In this document: in pieces, positions 59,537 through 64,000 of the stretch
Position numbering within the stretch: position 1 is the stretch's first letter
Layout: every line of letters starts with the position of its first letter
Source of the DNA: Pseudonocardia parietis
GTDB lineage: Bacteria; Actinomycetota; Actinomycetes; Mycobacteriales; Pseudonocardiaceae
Length of the DNA stretch: 64,000 bases
Reading direction: 5' to 3'
Assembly (NCBI RefSeq): GCF_017876315.1
Contig: NZ_JAGINU010000001.1
Location: 5,766,001-5,830,000, forward strand
Made by a program: the position numbers and the translations under genes
The notes under the pieces: model-generated
Seen by the model: the letters and a program-made list of their open reading frames with translations, nothing else
The model's database searches: none
What the model was told of the DNA's origin: nothing

Positions 59537-60687
59537 GCACGCGCGAGCCGGCGATCGTCGGGCTCGGCGTGACCGCCATGTCCACCGCCCCGGCCGGCGA
59601 GGCGTCCGTCCTCGCCGCCGAGGCGATCGCCGCGGCCCTCGCCGACGCCGGGGTCGCCCGGTCCGAGGTCGACGGCCTGCTCGTGGGGTCGAGCCAGGGC
59701 GTGCGCCCGGACCGGGTGGGCGTGCAGCTCGCGGCCCAGGCCGGGTTCGGGGACCTGCGACTGCTCGAGCACGTCGAGATCAAGGGCGCGACGACCGTCG
59801 CCATGGTCGAGCGCGCCGTGCTGGCACTGCGGTCGGGCACCGCCCGCGCGGTCCTCTGCGTCTTCGCGGACGCCCCGATCCGCGCCCGCGGCGGCGCCGG
59901 CTCCACCTACGCGCACAGTGGCGGCGTCTCCGGCGTCCGTGGCCTGGAGCGCGCGTCCGGGGTGCTCGGCTCGGTGCCCACCTACGCCCTGCTCGCCGCC
60001 CGCTGGCTGCACGTCACGGGGGGCGCCGCCGAGGATCTCTGCGCGGTCGCCCTCGGGGCGCGCGCCTGGGCCCTCGGCAACCCGGCCGCGGTGCAGCGCA
60101 CCCCGCTCGACGCCGACGGCTACCTGGCGAGCCCGCTCGTCGCGGCGCCGTTGCGCAGGCTGGACTGCGCCCGCCCGGTCAACGGCGCGGTCGCGGTCCT
60201 GCTCACCGCGGATCCGGCCCTCGGCGACCCACGGCGGGTCGTCGTGCGCGGCAGCGGCCGGGCGCACCCGGTCCGTCGCCGCCGCGCCGGGGCCGAGTCC
60301 TGGTTCGGCGGGGGCCGCCCGGCGGTGGACGCTGCGCTGGCCGAGGCCGGGATGGTCCGCGCGGACCTGGACGTCCTCGAGCTCTACGACCCCTTCACCG
60401 TCGTCACCCTCGCGCTGCTGGAGGAGTACGGCTTCTGCGCTCCGGGTGAGGCCGGTGCACTGGCCCGCGGGGGCGCCCTCGGGCCGGGCGGCGAGCTGCC
60501 CACCAACACCGGCGGCGGCCAGCTCTCCGGCTTCTACCTGCAGGGCATGACGCCCCTGGCCGAGGCCGTGGTCCAGCTGCGCGGCGCGGGCGGCGACCGG
60601 CAGGTGCCGGACGCCGCGACCGCGCTGGTCGGCGGGCTCGGCGGCCGCTCGGACCATCACGCCTGCCTGGTCCTGGAGGCGGCGTGA
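59533..60687 (+). CDS. Thiolase-like acyl-CoA lyase subunit (IpfD-like)
   Basis: 384 residues with the SCP-x thiolase fold: EPAIVGLGVTAMSTAP start, LELYDPFTVVTLALLEEYGF and PTNTGGGQLSGFYLQGM. No CASG nucleophile motif: the aligned stretch reads HVEIKGATT. The next genes encode DUF35, dioxygenase alpha and beta and a CoA ligase, the protein set of ibuprofen degradation in Sphingomonas Ibu-2, where IpfD with IpfE removes the acyl-CoA chain from the dihydrodiol ring. A similar role here is inference from order and family. Confidence 0.87.
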   Translation: MSTREPAIVGLGVTAMSTAPAGEASVLAAEAIAAALADAGVARSEVDGLLVGSSQGVRPDRVGVQLAAQAGFGDLRLLEHVEIKGATTVAMVERAVLALRSGTARAVLCVFADAPIRARGGAGSTYAHSGGVSGVRGLERASGVLGSVPTYALLAARWLHVTGGAAEDLCAVALGARAWALGNPAAVQRTPLDADGYLASPLVAAPLRRLDCARPVNGAVAVLLTADPALGDPRRVVVRGSGRAHPVRRRRAGAESWFGGGRPAVDAALAEAGMVRADLDVLELYDPFTVVTLALLEEYGFCAPGEAGALARGGALGPGGELPTNTGGGQLSGFYLQGMTPLAEAVVQLRGAGGDRQVPDAATALVGGLGGRSDHHACLVLEAA

Positions 60688-60721
60688 CCGCCGACGTCCT
60701 TCGTCCCGCGGAGGCGGCATC

Positions 60722-61219
60722 ATGACCGGCACGATCACCGCGGACTGGCTGCTCACCGCCGAGCTCGCGCCCGACACCACCGACGTCCTCGCCCCGCTCT
60801 ACGCCGCGGCCGCCGAGGGCCGGCTGCGCCTGCCGCACTGCGGCGCCTGCGAGCTGGCCCTGGACCTCGAGCAGCGCGTGTGTGACGGCTGCGACGCGAA
60901 CACCGTCGTGTGGCGGCCGGTCGAGCCCACGGGGGTCGTCCACTCCGTCACCGTCGTCCACCGCCGCGAGCCCGGGCTGGTTCTCGCCGACGGGCCCTAC
61001 CCGGTAGTGGACGTCGAGCTGGCGAGCGGGCACCGCGTCGTCCTCGCGCCGGTGGGACCGGGCACGCCCGCACCCGCGATCGGCGATCCCGTCTCGATCG
61101 GCTTCCGCCGGCTCGGGGACGTGACCGTTCCCGGCTTCGCCCTCCCGTCCCGTCCTGAACAGCACCGTCCGTCCCGTCTCGAAAGCCCCGCCCGCCCGTC
61201 TCCGGAGGCACCGTCATGA
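60722..61219 (+). CDS. DUF35 Zn-ribbon/OB-fold protein (IpfE-like)
   Basis: 165 residues. Zinc ribbon CGAC (Cys40, Cys43) and CDGC (Cys54, Cys57), then an OB-fold (GVVHSVTVVHRREPGLV to VPGFALPS) and a Pro/Ser-rich tail. Expected partner of the thiolase-like protein 34 bases upstream. Its stop overlaps the dioxygenase alpha start. Confidence 0.88.
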   Translation: MTGTITADWLLTAELAPDTTDVLAPLYAAAAEGRLRLPHCGACELALDLEQRVCDGCDANTVVWRPVEPTGVVHSVTVVHRREPGLVLADGPYPVVDVELASGHRVVLAPVGPGTPAPAIGDPVSIGFRRLGDVTVPGFALPSRPEQHRPSRLESPARPSPEAPS

Positions 61220-62538
61220 CCGAAATCGACTCCCGGCCCGCCCCGCGGACGGACGTGGACGACCTCGTCCGCCACGACCGCGTGCGCGGCTCGGTCTACA
61301 CCGATCCCGAAGTCTTCGAGCTGGAGATGGAGCAGATCTTCCGCCGGGGCTGGGTCTACGTCGGGCACGAGAGCGAGATCCCCGAGCCCGGGGACTACGT
61401 CACCCGGCGGATCGGCGGCCAGCCGGTGATCTTCACCCGCGGCAAGGACGGCGACGTCCGGGTCCTGATGAACCGGTGCGCCCACCGCGGCAATCGGCTG
61501 TGCAACGCCGAGTCCGGTAACAGCACGACCTTCCGCTGCCCGTACCACGGCTGGACGTTCAACAACGACGGCTCGCTGGTCGGCGTCCCCATGCGGACCG
61601 GGTACGACAAGGAGTTCCTGGCGAAGCGCAGCGAGCTGTCCCTCGCGCCGACCGCCCGCACCGACGCCTACCGCGGCTTCGTCTTCGCCTCGCTCGCCGC
61701 CGAGGGCATCACGCTCGCCGAGCACCTGGGCCGCTCCACGAAGGCGATCGACCGGCTGCTCGCCCTGTCCCCGAACGGCACCCTCGACCTGCGCGCGGGC
61801 TGGATGAAGCACCAGCACATGAGCAACTGGAAGATGGTGATGGAGAACAACGTGGACGGCTACCACGCGTTGTTCACCCACGAGTCCGTCTACTCGGCGG
61901 TCCGCGAGGCCAAGGTCTCGCACGTCCCGAGCAAGGTCGAGGTCTACGTCCGGGACCTGGGCCAGGGCCACTCCGAGATCGACTACTCCGCGGAGTACAC
62001 CCGGCTCGACGAGGAGTTCGTCTGGTTCGGCCGGGCACCGCGGGCCAAGCTGCCGAACTACGTCGCGGCGATGGAACGCGCGTACGGCCCGCAGGACACG
62101 CACTCCGCGTTCGTCGTGGGCCCGCCGCACACCCTGATCTTCCCGAACCTGTTCCTCGCCGAGATGAACATCATGATGGTCGAGCCGATCGCGCCGGGTG
62201 AGACCGTCGCCTACACGACGCCCGCGCTGATCCCCGACCAGGACGAGATGAACGGCCGCATGCTGCGCCGCACCGAGGGCGCCATGGGCCCGGCCGGCTT
62301 CCTGATCGCGGACGACGGCGAGATCGGCGCCCGTAACCAGATGGGCCTGGCGGCGCAGAAGCCGGACTGGATCGTGCTGGCCCGCGGCCGGGACACCGAC
62401 GCCGCCGACGCGACCGGCCTGGTCAACCACGACAAGAGCGCCGAGACCCCGCAGCGCGGCTGGTGGGCGCACTGGGCCGAGGTACTGGGCGGCCGGTTCA
62501 ACACCCACTCGACCACCCCGGACGGAGAGACCCGATGA
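61216..62538 (+). CDS. Ring-hydroxylating Rieske dioxygenase, alpha subunit (IpfA-like)
   Basis: 440 residues. Rieske site Cys88/His90 (RCAHRGN) and Cys108/His111 (CPYHGW); the mononuclear iron site ENNVDGYHALFTH gives Asp214, His217 and His222. FRRGWVYVGHESEIPEPGDY is the typical N-terminus. It is a catalytic subunit of a two-component alpha/beta aromatic dioxygenase. In this gene context the substrate may be an aryl-acyl-CoA (inference). No ferredoxin or reductase gene is in the visible part of the operon. Confidence 0.95.
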   Translation: MTEIDSRPAPRTDVDDLVRHDRVRGSVYTDPEVFELEMEQIFRRGWVYVGHESEIPEPGDYVTRRIGGQPVIFTRGKDGDVRVLMNRCAHRGNRLCNAESGNSTTFRCPYHGWTFNNDGSLVGVPMRTGYDKEFLAKRSELSLAPTARTDAYRGFVFASLAAEGITLAEHLGRSTKAIDRLLALSPNGTLDLRAGWMKHQHMSNWKMVMENNVDGYHALFTHESVYSAVREAKVSHVPSKVEVYVRDLGQGHSEIDYSAEYTRLDEEFVWFGRAPRAKLPNYVAAMERAYGPQDTHSAFVVGPPHTLIFPNLFLAEMNIMMVEPIAPGETVAYTTPALIPDQDEMNGRMLRRTEGAMGPAGFLIADDGEIGARNQMGLAAQKPDWIVLARGRDTDAADATGLVNHDKSAETPQRGWWAHWAEVLGGRFNTHSTTPDGETR

Positions 62539-63041
62539 GTGAACCCGCCTTCAGCACCGGCACCCCCGTGGACCCCGCCCTCGAACCGGACGTCCTGGCG
62601 TTCCTGCACCGCGAGGCCCGGCTCGCGGACGAGGCACGGTACTCGGACTGGGAGTCCCTCTGGGACGACGACGGCGTGTACTGGGTGCCGATGGCCCCTG
62701 ACCACGATCCGCGGGTCAACCTGTCCTACGTCTACGACAACCGCAAGCGCCTCCGCAGCCGGGTCGCCCAGCTGAACTCGGGCGCGCGGCACTCGCAGAC
62801 CCCGCCGTCGGTGATGCGCCGGCTGCTGACCAACGTCGAGGTTCTCGAGCGGGGTGCGGACACCGTCACCGTCGGGTCCAACTTCGTCCTGTTCGAGTAC
62901 CGGCACGCGCTCACCACGTGGGCGGGCCGGGTCGTGCACACCGTGCGCCGCCGCCCCGACGGGGAGCTGCGCCTGGCCGCCAAGACCGTGCACCTGGTGA
63001 ACGCAGGCGGGCCGGTCCCGACGCTCGCCTTCCTGATCTGA
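62535..63041 (+). CDS. Ring-hydroxylating dioxygenase, beta subunit (IpfB-like)
   Basis: 168 residues of the NTF2-like beta-subunit fold: FLHREARLADEARYSDWESL, DDDGVYWVPMAPDHDP and a LNSGARHSQTPPSVMRRLLTN segment are typical. Structural partner of the alpha subunit; coupled by ATGA. ATG 62535 fits the family start. Confidence 0.94.
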   Translation: MSEPAFSTGTPVDPALEPDVLAFLHREARLADEARYSDWESLWDDDGVYWVPMAPDHDPRVNLSYVYDNRKRLRSRVAQLNSGARHSQTPPSVMRRLLTNVEVLERGADTVTVGSNFVLFEYRHALTTWAGRVVHTVRRRPDGELRLAAKTVHLVNAGGPVPTLAFLI

Positions 63042-63097
63042 CCCTTCTTCAGACACCGGGCGGCCTCCGGCCAGCCCCTGCACCCGTGTGAGGACCC

Positions 63098-64000
63098 ATG
63101 CTGGTCGGAGACATCCCCCGCCTCAACGCCCGTCGCTATCCCACCAAGCCCGCCGTCATCTCCGGTGGGACCACGCTGACCTGGGCGGCGGTGAACGAAC
63201 GCGCCAACCGGCTCGGCACCGCACTGCGCGCGTCCGGGCTGCGGACCGGGGACCGGGTCGCGATCTGCGCCCGCAACACCGCCGAGTGGCCCGAGATCGT
63301 GTTCGGGCTGGCCAAGGCCGGCCTGGTCGCGGTGCCGGTGAACATCCGGCTCTCCGCGCCCGAGATCGCCCACGTCCTCACGGACTCCGGGGCGCGGGCC
63401 GGAATCGTGCACTCCGACCAGGCCGCGCTGGCCGGCGAGGTGTTCACCGAGCACCTCGAGCTCGTCCTGCAGCTGGGCGGCGGGGAGGTGGGCAAGGAGT
63501 ACGAGGCGGCGCTCGCGTCGTCGACCGACACGGACCCGACGCCGCCGACCCTCACCCACGACGACGTGCAGTTCATCCTCTACACCAGCGGCACGACCGG
63601 GCTGCCCAAGGGCGTCGTCCAGCTGCACCGCGGCATGGTCGCGCAGGCCCTGGACACCTCGATCGTCACCGAGGCCGTGCACTCCGACGTCACCCTCGGG
63701 ACGACGCCGTGCTTCACCGCGGGCGGGATGGTCCGCACGGTCGCCGCGCTGTTCCTGGGCCAGACCCTGGTGCTGCACCCCCGGTTCGACCCGGAGGCCG
63801 TCGTCGCCGAGATCGAGCGCAGCCGGGTCACGATGACGACGTTCATCCCGACCATGCTCATGCGCACCCTGAAGGTGCTGGAGAACGACCCGAGCCGGGA
63901 CGTGTCGAGCCTGCGCCGGATCAGCTACGGCTCGGCCCCGGTGCCGCCGGGGCTCGCCCAGGAGGCGATGGCCCGGCTGGGCTGCGACCTGCAGCAGCGC
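63098..64000 (+). CDS. AMP-binding aryl/acyl-CoA ligase, cut by window edge (IpfF-like)
   Basis: 301 residues visible, open to the right edge. MLVGDIPRLNARRYPTKPAV is a ligase start, FILYTSGTTGLPKGVV the phosphate loop, and SYGSAPVPPGLAQEAM the start of the second core motif. AGGAC precedes ATG 63098. It would activate the aromatic acid for the dioxygenase of the same operon, as IpfF does in Ibu-2. The C-terminal lid is outside the window. Confidence 0.92.
   Translation, partial: MLVGDIPRLNARRYPTKPAVISGGTTLTWAAVNERANRLGTALRASGLRTGDRVAICARNTAEWPEIVFGLAKAGLVAVPVNIRLSAPEIAHVLTDSGARAGIVHSDQAALAGEVFTEHLELVLQLGGGEVGKEYEAALASSTDTDPTPPTLTHDDVQFILYTSGTTGLPKGVVQLHRGMVAQALDTSIVTEAVHSDVTLGTTPCFTAGGMVRTVAALFLGQTLVLHPRFDPEAVVAEIERSRVTMTTFIPTMLMRTLKVLENDPSRDVSSLRRISYGSAPVPPGLAQEAMARLGCDLQQR

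Noticed and set aside
1..64000. CRISPR array, tRNA, rRNA or riboswitch
   Set aside because: No regularly spaced repeats, cloverleaf-like sequences, rRNA segments or recognisable riboswitch cores were found on reading both strands.

Overview
The window is very GC-rich, double-stranded gene-dense DNA with short or overlapping gene junctions (ATGA/GTGA). It carries F420-dependent luciferase-like oxidoreductases, an NDMA-type alcohol dehydrogenase, 3Fe-4S ferredoxin/P450 pairs and many TetR regulators. This points to an actinomycete, most likely Pseudonocardia or a close relative. That assignment is inference from style and gene content; there is no rRNA, tRNA, CRISPR array or intact mobile element in the window. 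Almost every gene belongs to catabolism of acyl-CoA, terpenoid/steroid-like or aromatic compounds.

Layout. 1-2.3 kb: an isochorismatase-fold gene running off the left edge, then a patch of broken gene remnants (the two ends of an acyl-CoA ligase flanking LysM/secreted-protein debris). 2.3-5.3 kb: a KshA-like Rieske oxygenase divergent from a two-domain VOC protein, and a TetR regulator. 5.5-9.5 kb: a tightly coupled operon of ferredoxin, ferredoxin reductase, 3-hydroxyacid-type dehydrogenase, CMD-family protein and P450, closed by a hairpin. 9.6-14.7 kb: enoyl-CoA hydratase, F420 enzyme, DUF2889 protein, TesB thioesterase, CoA transferase. 14.7-17.7 kb: a tandem-TetR regulator and a thiolase-like/DUF35 aldolase pair. 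17.9-24.5 kb: a beta-oxidation operon (thiolase, hydratase, CoA ligase, racemase, acyl-CoA dehydrogenase, VOC). 24.6-27.7 kb: flavin reductase, second tandem TetR, split MaoC hydratase. 27.9-34 kb: ALDH, ADH, P450, hydratase, DUF35, SDR. 34-40.9 kb: isochorismatase-fold protein, an unknown small protein with a CoA ligase, cupin, third tandem TetR, phosphotransferase, F420 enzyme. 40.9-46.4 kb: a five-gene peptide-type ABC importer. 46.7-51.7 kb: F420 enzyme, two SDRs, two alpha/beta hydrolases. 51.7-59.1 kb (minus): a seven-gene operon with meta-cleavage hydrolase, hydratase and aldolase plus a two-subunit acyl-CoA dehydrogenase, thiolase-like protein and CoA ligase. 59.2-64 kb (plus, divergent): small protein, thiolase-like protein, DUF35, Rieske dioxygenase alpha and beta, CoA ligase (cut by the right edge).

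How it fits together. The 59.2-64 kb operon contains the same five protein types as the ibuprofen ipfABDEF genes of Sphingomonas sp. Ibu-2: a CoA ligase activates an arylacetic/arylpropionic acid, a Rieske dioxygenase attacks the ring of the CoA thioester, and a thiolase-like/DUF35 pair removes the acyl-CoA side chain to leave a catechol. The divergent operon supplies the enzymes that follow extradiol cleavage. The extradiol dioxygenase itself is not visible here. Three paralogous single-chain tandem TetR proteins, and a recurrent intergenic motif close to TGTCAGAA found at most promoters, suggest that the whole 64 kb is one co-regulated catabolic island.
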